Positions 6,836 through 14,286 of a stretch of DNA of 42,940 nucleotides are shown here, in pieces (position 1 is the stretch's first letter; each line of letters begins with the position of its first letter). Position numbers and translations under genes: made by a program. Source of the stretch: Candidatus Omnitrophota bacterium (GTDB taxonomy: Bacteria; Omnitrophota; Gorgyraeia; Aquiviventales; Aquiviventaceae); the NCBI GenBank assembly GCA_030697665.1, contig JAUYPJ010000122.1, positions 1 through 42,940 on the forward strand, read 5' to 3'. Below the pieces are notes generated by a model. That model was not told the DNA's origin, did no database searches, and saw only the letters and a program-made list of their open reading frames with translations.

Positions 6836-8434
6836 ATGTTCAAGCGTCTCATCCGATCCCACGCGGTTCGTCGGCGCGTCAGTTGGGCGATCGCCGCCGT
6901 CCTCATCCTGCCTCTCGTGATCTTCTTCCACGTCACCGGGCAGGGGACGCGGGAAGGCCCGGGGGGCGTCGCCGGGAAGATCTTCGGCAAAACCGTTCCC
7001 TGGGAACGGTTCCAAGAGCAGTATCAGTGGTCTCGTACCCAGGTGGAGCGCCAGATTGGGAAACTGCCTGACGAGTGGGAACCGCTGCTGTATGACCTCG
7101 CGTGGGAGCGGCTCATCCAGTTGGAGGAAGCCAGGCGCCGCCGCCTGCGGGTGGACGATGCGGAGCTGGCCATGTTCATCCGGCAGATTCCGGCCTTTCA
7201 AGAAGAGGGCCGATTCCTCCCCGAGCGCTACCACCGGTATCTGAGCGCCACGAGCCTGAGCCCACAGACGTTTGAGCAGCTCCTCCGCAGCGACCTGCTC
7301 CTGGAGAAGCTCACCAACGCCGTCACCGAGGCGGTGACGGTCAGCGATGAAGAGGTGCGCGCGGCATACGCCGACCAGCACGCGCAGCTCAGGGCGACGC
7401 TGATCCTCTTCGAACCCGCCGCCTACGCGGCACGGGCCGCAGCCGACCTCACGGAGGATGAGGTGCGGGCCGCCTACCAGGCGTCCCTCGAGGAGCTCCT
7501 CAGCCCCGAACAGATCGTCATCCAGTACGTGGGGCGCTCCCGGGATGAGATGATGGCCCAGGCGCAGGTCCAGGTCAATGAGGAAGAGCTTGAGCGGCCG
7601 GCGCAGAACGGACGGGAGCAGCCCGAAGGAGCCGACACAGCGACGACGCCGCAGGACGATGTGGAGGGGAGCCTCCGCCAAGAGCTGGTGAATGAACGCA
7701 TCCGGAAGCGCCTGGCGGCGTTCCGGCTCGATCTGGAAGAAGACGTCGAGGCTGGACGCTCGTTGGAGGAGATCGCCGCCGCGCGCTCGCTGAGCCTGCG
7801 CTCAGCCGGGCCGTTACCGGTCGGCAGCCGCGGGGGAGCTGAAGCGCCTGACCCGCAGGTGCTGGAGGCAACCGAGTACCTGCCGGAAGGGCAGCTCACC
7901 GAGGTGATCCAGACCGACAGCGGCGTCTACCTCGCGCGGGTGACGCGGCGCATCCCGCCGCGCCTGCCGCCGTTTGACGAGGCGCGGGAGACCGTCCAAG
8001 AGCAGCGCCTGCAGGAACGCGCCCGCGCTGCCGCGAACACCCACGCCGAGGCGCTCGCCGCCTCCCTCAGCGCGCGACGCACAGCCGGTCTGCGGTTCGA
8101 GGAGGCGGCTCTCGCATTAGGGCCGTTACCCGTCAGACCCGTCACGTTCACTCGCACCGGGCCGATCGAGCCGATCGGCACCTTTCCCTCAGTCAACGAG
8201 GCGGCGTTCGCCACTCCGCTCGGTGAACTCACCGCAGTCCTGGAGACGCCGCACGGCTTCGTCATCCTGCGCCCCGAGGAACGCCTCCCGGCCGATGAGG
8301 CGCAATTCGCCGCCACCCAGGACGCCCTCCGTCAGGCCACCTTGACCCAGAAACAGTCGCTCCACCTCGAGGAGTGGCGTGGGGACCTGCGGAATCGCGC
8401 GAAGCTTCAGAGCTTCCTCGATCTCCCCTCCTAA
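6836..8434 (+). CDS. PpiD/SurA-like periplasmic peptidyl-prolyl isomerase
   Basis: A 532-residue protein anchored by one N-terminal transmembrane helix (VSWAIAAVLILPLVIFF). A SurA_N-type region follows: an extracytoplasmic helical part with KIFGKTVPWERFQEQY and RLRVDDAELAMFIRQIPAFQ, the usual PpiD pattern. A rotamase-like region comes later (RSLSLRSAGPLPV, YLPEGQLTEVIQTDSGVYLA, and again FATPLGELTAVLETPHGFVILR). It would help outer-membrane and exported proteins fold at the periplasmic face. The long frame open upstream of 6836 is antisense to the glycosyltransferase gene; the ATG at 6836 gives the canonical N-terminus. The parvulin core is divergent, so catalytic activity is uncertain. It is the only plus-strand gene in the first 27 kb. 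Confidence 0.85.
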   Translation: MFKRLIRSHAVRRRVSWAIAAVLILPLVIFFHVTGQGTREGPGGVAGKIFGKTVPWERFQEQYQWSRTQVERQIGKLPDEWEPLLYDLAWERLIQLEEARRRRLRVDDAELAMFIRQIPAFQEEGRFLPERYHRYLSATSLSPQTFEQLLRSDLLLEKLTNAVTEAVTVSDEEVRAAYADQHAQLRATLILFEPAAYAARAAADLTEDEVRAAYQASLEELLSPEQIVIQYVGRSRDEMMAQAQVQVNEEELERPAQNGREQPEGADTATTPQDDVEGSLRQELVNERIRKRLAAFRLDLEEDVEAGRSLEEIAAARSLSLRSAGPLPVGSRGGAEAPDPQVLEATEYLPEGQLTEVIQTDSGVYLARVTRRIPPRLPPFDEARETVQEQRLQERARAAANTHAEALAASLSARRTAGLRFEEAALALGPLPVRPVTFTRTGPIEPIGTFPSVNEAAFATPLGELTAVLETPHGFVILRPEERLPADEAQFAATQDALRQATLTQKQSLHLEEWRGDLRNRAKLQSFLDLPS

Positions 8435-8437
8435 CGA

Positions 8438-8561
8438 GTCCATAGTCCATAGTCCGTAGTCCATAGTAAAAACGCTCTGGAATGACGACTGTTTGTGCTG
8501 TTGCTATGGACCATGGACTATCGACTATGGACTGATACGGCGTTTTTCAGCAGCCTGCTAA
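8438..8561. repeat. Period-7 hairpin element, copy 1 (near-identical to 29450-29573)
   Basis: Four 7-mers of type GTCCATA (8438-8465) followed by AAAAACGC face TATGGAC-type 7-mers (8505-8532) followed by GCGTTTTT (8540-8547). The loop is about 28 bases. The right end continues into TTTTTCAGCAGCCTGCTAA. It lies between the converging ppiD-like and nrdR genes and could act as a two-way transcription terminator. From 8438 onward it matches the copy at 29450 almost base for base. No gene is seen in 8435-8632. Confidence 0.9.
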
Positions 8562-8632
8562 GTGTGCCTGATCAGCCGCTCCGTGACAAGAGGCCGCATC
8601 GGGTCGGATGCGGGGGGGACGGGCTGGGGAAG

Positions 8633-9097
8633 TTACGACTGGGCTTTGAGGGCGAGGAGCTCTTTCAGCTCCCGCATGAACTGCTCGACGTCCTTGAACT
8701 CCCGATAGACTGACGCGAAGCGGACGTACGCCACGGGATCGAGCGCGTGGAGCTTCTTCATGACCCGCTCGCCGACCTCGCGGGAGGGCGCTTCCCGTTC
8801 AAACTGCTGGGAGAGCTCGCGCTCCAGCTCGTTCACCAGCCCCTCCAGGCCGTCCATGCTCACCGGCCGCTTCTCGCACGCCTTGACCAGCCCGGCCAAG
8901 AGCTTCTGGCGGTCGAACGGCTCTCGACGGCCGTCTTTCTTGACGATCATGAGCGGCTGCCCCTCGACGTGCTCGTAGGTCGTGAAGCGCTTGCCGCAGG
9001 CGAGGCACTCGCGCCGGCGGCGGATGGAGGCGCCGTCGGCGCTGGCGCGCGAGTCAACGACCTTGTCCTCGTGGTGACCACAGAACGGACACTTCAT
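8633..9097 (-). CDS. nrdR: Transcriptional repressor NrdR
   Basis: A 154-residue protein starting MKCPFCGHHEDKVVDSR. The zinc ribbon uses CPFC and a second pair, CLAC. It is followed by an ATP-cone domain (LMIVKKDGRREPFDRQKLL) and the conserved RFASVYREFKD end. NrdR binds ATP/dATP and represses ribonucleotide reductase genes. The length equals the family norm. I choose the ATG at 9097 because it gives the canonical N-terminus; this ATG lies in the 3' strand of the palindrome at 9094-9217. It is the last gene of the long purine transcript, downstream of glyA, linking de novo purine and C1 supply to deoxynucleotide control. Confidence 0.97.
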   Translation of the reverse strand: MKCPFCGHHEDKVVDSRASADGASIRRRRECLACGKRFTTYEHVEGQPLMIVKKDGRREPFDRQKLLAGLVKACEKRPVSMDGLEGLVNELERELSQQFEREAPSREVGERVMKKLHALDPVAYVRFASVYREFKDVEQFMRELKELLALKAQS

Positions 9098-9217
9098 CCC
9101 ACAACCTGTCGCGGGGTCTGCCGAAGGCAAACCCAGTGCCAGATCCTCCACGGGCCTATCCGCCTCGTCATGGCACACCCCGCCTGTGGGCGGGGTGCGA
9201 CAGATTGTGGGATCATC
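9094..9217 (-). repeat. Cloverleaf-like intercistronic palindrome, glyA to nrdR
   Basis: On the minus strand the outer stem is GATGATCCCACAATCTGTCG pairing with CGACAGGTTGTGGGATGA. Inside lie three arms: a CACCCCGCC/GGCGGGGTG hairpin, a GTGCCA/TGGCAC arm and a GGGTTTGCC/GGCAGACCC arm. The glyA stop TGA (9213-9215) is in the 5' strand, and the nrdR ATG (9095-9097) is in the 3' strand right after a G-rich Shine-Dalgarno-like stretch. The stem would therefore hide the nrdR initiation region. Confidence 0.85.
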
Positions 9218-10463
9218 TCTGCCGCAGCTCAGGATAGAGCGGGAAGCGCTCGACGAGGGCGCTCACCTTGCGACGCACCGCTTCCCGCCTCGCCTCATCC
9301 GTCGGATGCGACAACACCTCATCGATCAGCGCGGCGATGACGTCCATCTCCGCTTCCTTCATGCCGCGGGTGGTCAGGGCAGGACTCCCCAAGCGGATCC
9401 CGCTGGCTTTGCCCGGCGGCAGGGGATCGAAGGGAATCGCGTTTTTGTTCACGGTGACCTTCGCCTGGCCCAGCGCCTCCTGCGCCTCCTTCCCCGTCAG
9501 CCCCTTCGGGGTGAGATCGACCAGCAGCAGGTGGTTGTCGGTTCCACCAGAGACGATCCGGTAGCCGCGCGCCGCCAAGCCGGCGGCCAGCGCCCGCGCA
9601 TTGGCGATGACCTGGCGCTGGTAGGCCAGGAACTCGTCGGACATCGCCTCGCGAAAGCAGACCGCCTTCGCGGCGATCACGTGCATCAGCGGCCCGCCTT
9701 GGTTGCCGGGAAAGATCGCGGCGTCAATCGCCTTGGCGAACCGGGCCTGGCAGAGGATGAACCCCCCTCGAGGACCGCGCAGCGTCTTGTGCGTCGTGGA
9801 ACTCACCAGGTGCGCATGCGGCACCGGGTTGGGATAGAGGCCCGCGGCGACCAACCCGGCGAAATGGGCCATATCCACCAACAGCAGCGCGCCGACCTGA
9901 TCGGCGATGGCCCGGAAGCGCGCGAAGTCCAGCGCACGCGGATACGCGGAGTACCCCGCCAGGATGAGCTTGGGCTGATGCTCCTTGGCCAGCAGCTCCA
10001 ACGCGTCGTAGTCGATCTGCTCGGTGTCCTGGCGGACCCCGTAGGGGACGACCCGAAAGAAACGCCCTGAGAAGTTCTTCGGATGGCCGTGCGAGAGATG
10101 GCCTCCATGCGCCAGGCTCATCGCCAGGATCGCCTCGCCCGGCTGGAGCACCGCGTAGAACACCGCGAGGTTGGCCTGGGTGCCGGAGTGGGGCTGGACG
10201 TTCGCGTGCTCGGCCCCGAAGAGCGTCTTAACCCGCTCGATGGCCAGCCGCTCCGCCACGTCGACCCATTCGCAACCCCCGTACCACCGAGCGCCCGGGT
10301 AGCCCTCGGCGTATTTGTTGGTCAACACCGATCCCTGGGCCTCCAGGACGGCAAGGCTTGTGAAATTCTCCGAGGCGATCAGCTCCAGATGCTCGTGCTG
10401 GCGCTGCGCTTCTCGCTGGATCGCCTCGTGAATCTCCGGGTCAGTCTGTCGTAAGTCGTGCAT
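9213..10463 (-). CDS. glyA: Serine hydroxymethyltransferase
   Basis: A 416-residue PLP enzyme that converts serine and tetrahydrofolate to glycine and methylene-tetrahydrofolate; both products feed purine synthesis. Visible landmarks are [47 protein letters not shown] [14 protein letters not shown], and the PLP-lysine motif [15 protein letters not shown]. The C-terminus has [14 protein letters not shown]. The length is normal. It is followed by nrdR and preceded by rpiB, with a period-8 array in the gap between rpiB and glyA. The stop codon TGA lies inside the cloverleaf element 9094-9217. Confidence 0.98.
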   Translation of the reverse strand: MHDLRQTDPEIHEAIQREAQRQHEHLELIASENFTSLAVLEAQGSVLTNKYAEGYPGARWYGGCEWVDVAERLAIERVKTLFGAEHANVQPHSGTQANLAVFYAVLQPGEAILAMSLAHGGHLSHGHPKNFSGRFFRVVPYGVRQDTEQIDYDALELLAKEHQPKLILAGYSAYPRALDFARFRAIADQVGALLLVDMAHFAGLVAAGLYPNPVPHAHLVSSTTHKTLRGPRGGFILCQARFAKAIDAAIFPGNQGGPLMHVIAAKAVCFREAMSDEFLAYQRQVIANARALAAGLAARGYRIVSGGTDNHLLLVDLTPKGLTGKEAQEALGQAKVTVNKNAIPFDPLPPGKASGIRLGSPALTTRGMKEAEMDVIAALIDEVLSHPTDEARREAVRRKVSALVERFPLYPELRQR

Positions 10464-10476
10464 CGTTCAGTCAACA

Positions 10477-10576
10477 GGTCAATGAATCAATGGACAAATG
10501 GCTCAATGATTCAATCCCTCCACCATTGACATACCGACTCATTGAGTCATTGGGTCATTGAGCCATTGAGTCATTT
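10477..10576. repeat. Period-8 inverted array between rpiB and glyA
   Basis: CAATG-containing 8-mers at 10480, 10488, 10496, 10504 and 10512 face CATTG-containing 8-mers at 10540, 10548, 10556, 10564 and 10572. The two arms are complementary over about 40 bp. The rpiB stop codon TGA comes from the edge of the array. The unit is the same as in the arrays near 26000 and 30880. Confidence 0.85.
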
Positions 10577-11050
10577 GCCACCTTTCACGATGGCTCGCTC
10601 AATGGCGGTAATCTGACGGACGCGCCGCTCATGGCGCCCGCCGGATTCAAACGGCGTCGCGCACCAGATCCGCACGATCCGCTTGGCCTGCGCCTCGCTG
10701 AGCTGTTCCGCCCCCAAGACGAGGATGTTGGCGTCGTTATGCGCGCGGCTGCGCTGCGCCTCGAAGGCATCACGGCACACCGCGGCGCGGATGCCGGGGA
10801 TTTTGTTCGCGACGATCGCAATGCCGATCCCGGACTTGCACAGCAAGATCCCGCGGTCAAACCTCCCTTGGGCGACCGCCGAGGCGACCTTGCCGCCGAT
10901 GAGCGGGTAGTCGCATGGCGCCGGCGAGTGGGTCCCGAGGTCGGCGACCTCAACACCCGTGGCCTGGAGGAGCGGGATCAGCCTGGCCTTCAAGCGAAAC
11001 CCGCCGTGGTCGGCCCCGATGGCCACACGCCGGATGACGGTCTGCCTCAT
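10571..11050 (-). CDS. rpiB: Ribose-5-phosphate isomerase B / RpiB-LacAB family
   Basis: A 159-residue protein with VAIGADHGGFRLKARLIPLL at the N-terminus and the catalytic cysteine loop GILLCKSGIGIAIVANK. HNDANILVLGAEQLS follows, as in RpiB. It interconverts ribulose-5-phosphate and ribose-5-phosphate, the precursor of PRPP, which fits its place in a purine transcript. The start overlaps the stop of the phosphatase gene by four bases (ATGA at 11047-11050). The stop TGA lies at the border of a period-8 array. Confidence 0.95.
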   Translation of the reverse strand: MRQTVIRRVAIGADHGGFRLKARLIPLLQATGVEVADLGTHSPAPCDYPLIGGKVASAVAQGRFDRGILLCKSGIGIAIVANKIPGIRAAVCRDAFEAQRSRAHNDANILVLGAEQLSEAQAKRIVRIWCATPFESGGRHERRVRQITAIERAIVKGGK

Positions 11051-11532
11051 GTCGGACAGGCCCCCAGCGACTTCGCCACGCGCTCAACCGCCTCGCGAAT
11101 CTGGGCAAAGCACACCTCGTAGACTTCCAAGGGCTTGCCGATCGGATCGGAGATCCCCTCGGCCGCAACGGCCTCCTCGGCGCCGGGGAGGCCATAGGAC
11201 CGCAACAGATGGACCTTCCCCTTCGCGCCGGGGACTCGCTGGAGAATTTCCTCTGCATGAAAGGGCTCCATCACCAAGATCAGATCGGCCGCCTCCGCCA
11301 TCTCCGACGTGAGCGTGCGGGCGCGGTGGCCTGCGCAGGCGATGCCCGCATCCTGGAGCACCCGCTGGGTTTCTCGGGTCGGCGTCATGCCGTCGATCGC
11401 AAAAACGCCCGCGGACTCGACCGTCATGGCGTGGAGGCCGGCGCGCTGCAGCAGGTGCTGCAACAGGTACTGGGCCATGACGCTCCGACAACTGTTTCCC
11501 GTGCAGACAAACAACACCCGTTGAGTGCCCAT
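11047..11532 (-). CDS. Low-molecular-weight protein tyrosine phosphatase family protein
   Basis: A 161-residue protein with the P-loop VLFVCTGNSCRSVMAQ (C-x5-R-S) close to the N-terminus and the acid motif ISDPIGKPLEVY near the C-terminus. Both are diagnostic for the LMW phosphatase fold. Genes of this type are often found next to sua5 and rpiB, as here, and some are annotated as protein arginine phosphatases. The substrate is not determined. It begins seven bases after the sua5 stop and overlaps rpiB by four bases, so it is part of the same transcript. Start chosen at the ATG giving MGTQRVLFVCTGNSC. Confidence 0.93.
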   Translation of the reverse strand: MGTQRVLFVCTGNSCRSVMAQYLLQHLLQRAGLHAMTVESAGVFAIDGMTPTRETQRVLQDAGIACAGHRARTLTSEMAEAADLILVMEPFHAEEILQRVPGAKGKVHLLRSYGLPGAEEAVAAEGISDPIGKPLEVYEVCFAQIREAVERVAKSLGACPT

Positions 11533-11539
11533 GTCGAGC

Positions 11540-12139
11540 TCACAGAATCTTTTCCCTCGGAATGGCGCCTTCCCGCAGGACGTCACACCGACCACCGATG
11601 ACCGACACGACCGTGGACTCGCGGCCTAAGGGGGTTGGACCGGCGTCGAGGAGACAATCGAATTGCCCATCCAGCGCGGCCAGCACCTCCTTGCCGTCCG
11701 TCGGGGGCGGGAAGCCTGAGCGGTTCGCGCTCGGCGCCACGACGGGTCGCTGGCACGCGCGGAGAAACATCCGCGCCACGGGGTGGCTCGGCAACCGGAA
11801 CCCTACGGTCGCGCCATCCTTGCCCGGCATCACGATGGTCAACGGGCCTGGCCAAAATCGCTCGATGAGGTGCCGCGCCAATGACGGCACCTCTGACACG
11901 AATCGGTGGAGCTGCTCGACATCGTACAGGTGGATCGAGTAGGGCTTCTCCGGCGGACGACCTTTCACCCGGTTGAGCCGGTCGATCGCCTGGGGGTTCG
12001 TAGCATCAGCCGCCAGACCATAGACCGTCTCCGTGGGAAACGCCACCAGTCCACCGTCATGGACCAGCCGCGCGGCCTGCGCTAAGAGCGCCTCGTCAGG
12101 CTCCACGGCGTTGACGGTCAGGAGCCGGGGGCTCGTCAT
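11540..12139 (-). CDS. Threonylcarbamoyl-AMP synthase (Sua5/YciO/YrdC)
   Basis: A 199-residue protein of the YrdC/Sua5 family, which makes threonylcarbamoyl-AMP for the t6A37 modification of ANN-decoding tRNAs. It shows FPTETVYGLAADATNPQAID, KGRPPEKPYSIHL, the RFWPGPLTIVMPGKDG segment, VGFRLPSHPVAR and the SANRSGFPPPT loop. It lacks the C-terminal Sua5 domain, so it is the short form. The start at 12139 is the ATG within the 3' strand of the cloverleaf palindrome 12135-12285; the longer open frame upstream of it is just the palindrome read through. Confidence 0.94.
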   Translation of the reverse strand: MTSPRLLTVNAVEPDEALLAQAARLVHDGGLVAFPTETVYGLAADATNPQAIDRLNRVKGRPPEKPYSIHLYDVEQLHRFVSEVPSLARHLIERFWPGPLTIVMPGKDGATVGFRLPSHPVARMFLRACQRPVVAPSANRSGFPPPTDGKEVLAALDGQFDCLLDAGPTPLGRESTVVSVIGGRCDVLREGAIPREKIL

Positions 12140-12285
12140 CCCACCACCTGGCTGCCTGCGCCTTCGGCGCAGACGCGACGGGTGCTTCCCCTGCAGTGAC
12201 ACGTCCCCCACCCGACGCGATCGCGGCGCTGCAGTCGTTCGGTTCCGCGGCGTGCGCCGCGACAGCTAGGTGGTGGAATCATCCC
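12135..12285 (-). repeat. Cloverleaf-like intercistronic palindrome, purE to sua5
   Basis: On the minus strand GATGATTCCACCACCTAGCT pairs with AGCCAGGTGGTGGGATGAC. The purE stop TGA (12279-12281) is in the 5' strand. The sua5 ATG (12137-12139) and its AGGTGG Shine-Dalgarno-like sequence are in the 3' strand. The interior has several GC-rich arms, for example CTGCGCC/GGCGCAG and GCGGCG/CGCCGC. The outer stem resembles the in-frame palindrome at 6212-6288. Confidence 0.88.
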
Positions 12286-12779
12286 AGCAGTGTGGTCCGG
12301 AGGGATCGGTCGGCCTTCAACGTCTGCGCCGTCAGCCGTCGTTTGTAGGAGACCAGCCGCTGCTGCAGCGTGCCGTCGCGGATCGCGAGCATCTGGACCG
12401 CTAGGAGGGCCGCATTGGCCGCATTGCCAATCGCCACCGTGGCCACCGGCACCCCCTTCGGCATCTGCACGGTGGACAGCAAACTGTCCAGGCCTTTCAG
12501 GGACTTCGTTTCAATCGGCACCCCGATCACCGGCAGCGTGGTGTGCGCCGCAACCACGCCAGCCAGATGCGCGGCCCCGCCGGCCCCTGCGATGACGACC
12601 TTAATCCCTCGGCGAGGAGCCTGTTGCACATAGCGACGGACCTGCGCGGGGCTTCGGTGGGCCGAAAGCACCCGCACCTCATGCGCCACCCCAAAGTCCT
12701 GGAGGACCTTCGCCGCCTGCTCAAACGTCGGCCAGTCCGAATCCGACCCCATGAGGATCCCCACCACCGGTCGTTTCAT
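12279..12779 (-). CDS. purE: N5-carboxyaminoimidazole ribonucleotide mutase
   Basis: A 166-residue class I Pur[21 protein letters not shown] gives the phosphate-binding GSDSDW motif, followed by [16 protein letters not shown] (active-site histidine) and [17 protein letters not shown]. It moves the carboxyl group from N5-CAIR to CAIR. No purK is present in this window, so either purK is elsewhere or CAIR forms from AIR and CO2 by another route. Both ends of the gene abut cloverleaf palindromes, which provide its start codon (12777-12779) and its stop (12279-12281). Confidence 0.97.
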   Translation of the reverse strand: MKRPVVGILMGSDSDWPTFEQAAKVLQDFGVAHEVRVLSAHRSPAQVRRYVQQAPRRGIKVVIAGAGGAAHLAGVVAAHTTLPVIGVPIETKSLKGLDSLLSTVQMPKGVPVATVAIGNAANAALLAVQMLAIRDGTLQQRLVSYKRRLTAQTLKADRSLRTTLLG

Positions 12780-12912
12780 CCCACGCCCTGGCTGGCCCGC
12801 CTATGGCGGGAGTCAAACGACCTCGGCCACACGATTGCCCCCCATCGGGTCCCCACGCAAGCGTTTGACGGGTTCGCCAATAGCGAACCCCAGCTAGGGC
12901 GTGGGATCATCG
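12776..12912 (-). repeat. Cloverleaf-like intercistronic palindrome, purD to purE
   Basis: On the minus strand CGATGATCCCACGCCCTAGC pairs with CCAGGGCGTGGGATGAA. Three arms are seen inside: GGGTTCGC/GCGAACCC, GTCAAACG/CGTTTGAC and CCCGCC/GGCGGG. The purD stop TAA lies just upstream of the stem, and the purE ATG (12777-12779) is inside its 3' strand. Confidence 0.9.
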
Positions 12913-12913
12913 C

Positions 12914-14197
12914 TTACCGGCTCACGGGCTTCTTCAAGGCGCGGAAGCCGATGTCCTTGCGGTAGCACATCCCATCGAAGCTGATCGTCTGGATGGCGTC
13001 ATAGGCCCGCTTGAGCGCCTGCTCAAAGTCGACCCCGAGGCCGATGACGTTCAGGACGCGCCCGCCCCAGCTCACAAACCGCTCGCGGTCTTTCTTCGTG
13101 CCCGCGTGAAACACCAGCAGGTCCCGGCGATCCGCGAACGGCTCGAGGCCCCGGATCTCTTTCCCAATGGCGAAATCGCCGGGGTAGCCGTGCGAAGCGA
13201 GCACGACGCAGACGCAGCTGCCGCTCTCCCACTCGCACGGCGTGGTGGCCAGTCGCCCCTCGACCACATCATCGAGGATCGGGACGAGATCGCTCTTGAG
13301 CAGCGGCAGGATCGCCTGGATCTCCGGGTCGCCGAACCGCACGTTGTACTCCAGCACCTTCGGCCCGTCGCTGGTCAGCATGAGCCCGGCGTAGAGCACC
13401 CCTTTGAACGGCAGCCCTTCGCTGGCCAACGCCCGGATGGTCGGGAGGATGATCTGCTCCGTGATCTGCGTGGCCGTGGCGGCATCGACGACCGGGGCTG
13501 GGGCGTAGGCCCCCATGCCGCCGGTGTTGGGCCCCTTATCCCCGTCATGGAGCCGCTTGTGATCCTGGGCGGGCAGCAGCGGCAGGGCCGTCACGCCGTC
13601 GGTCATCACCAGCACCGACACCTCCTCCCCCGCCAGCCGTTCTTCCACGACGATCCGCTCCCCGGCCTGCTTGAAGATGCGGTCCTCCATGAGCAGGTCG
13701 ATGGCGCCCAGCGCCTCGCTGAGGGTGCTCGCGACGATCGTCCCCTTCCCGCCGCACAGCCCGTCCGCCTTCACCACGATGGGCGCTCCCAGTTGACGGA
13801 CATAGGCCCGCGCCGCCTGGGGATCATCGAAGACGGCGAACTGCCCGGTGGGGATATGGTACTTCTTCATGAGGTTCTTCGCGAAGGCCTTGCTGGACTC
13901 CAGGCGCGCGGCGGCTTTGCTCGGCCCGAAGATCCGCAGGCCGCGCTTCTCGAAGAGATCCACGATCCCTTTGGCCAGCGCCGACTCCGGACCGACGACG
14001 GTCAGATCGATCTCTTTGCTCTCCGCGGCATCCGCGAGCGCCTCGAGATCCTCGGCGCCGGCATCGACCACCTCCGCCCGCTCGCTGATGCCGCCGTTGC
14101 CGGGCGCGCAGTAGATCCGCTCGACCTCAGGCGACTGGCTCAGCTTCCACACGAGCGCGTCTTCCCGTCCCCCAGAACCCACCACTAGAATCCGCAT
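12914..14197 (-). CDS. purD: Phosphoribosylamine-glycine ligase
   Basis: A 427-residue ATP-grasp enzyme that joins phosphoribosylamine and glycine. The N-terminus MRILVVGSGGREDALVWKLS is canonical except that the usual HA after GRE is DA. Also present are PTGQFAVFDDPQAARAYV, the ATP-binding KADGLCGGKGTIVA, DHKRLHDGDKGPNTGGMGAY and LEYNVRFGDPEIQAILPLL. A clear GGAGG lies a few bases upstream of the ATG at 14197. The gene is followed by the cloverleaf element and purE, and preceded by a period-7 array and purM. Confidence 0.97.
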   Translation of the reverse strand: MRILVVGSGGREDALVWKLSQSPEVERIYCAPGNGGISERAEVVDAGAEDLEALADAAESKEIDLTVVGPESALAKGIVDLFEKRGLRIFGPSKAAARLESSKAFAKNLMKKYHIPTGQFAVFDDPQAARAYVRQLGAPIVVKADGLCGGKGTIVASTLSEALGAIDLLMEDRIFKQAGERIVVEERLAGEEVSVLVMTDGVTALPLLPAQDHKRLHDGDKGPNTGGMGAYAPAPVVDAATATQITEQIILPTIRALASEGLPFKGVLYAGLMLTSDGPKVLEYNVRFGDPEIQAILPLLKSDLVPILDDVVEGRLATTPCEWESGSCVCVVLASHGYPGDFAIGKEIRGLEPFADRRDLLVFHAGTKKDRERFVSWGGRVLNVIGLGVDFEQALKRAYDAIQTISFDGMCYRKDIGFRALKKPVSR

Positions 14198-14224
14198 CGC
14201 TCAAACCTCCACTTATCTCATTGC

Positions 14225-14286
14225 GAATTTCGGATTGTAGATTTCGGATTGGATAATCCGCAATCCACAATGCGCAATCCGCAATT
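14225..14286. repeat. Period-7 inverted array between purM and purD
   Basis: Units related to ATTTCGG/ATTGTAG (14226-14252) face GCAATCC-type 7-mers (14257-14286). The arms are complementary with a loop of a few bases. It occupies most of the 89-bp gap, and the purM stop codon begins directly at its edge. Confidence 0.8.

Noticed and set aside
6740..7681. A 314-codon extension upstream of the glycosyltransferase gene
   Set aside because: It runs antisense through the PpiD-like gene; the known domain begins at the ATG at 6739.
9094..9217. A tRNA-like gene in the cloverleaf
   Set aside because: The arms have no T-loop or anticodon-stem features and no CCA end; only the branched shape is similar.
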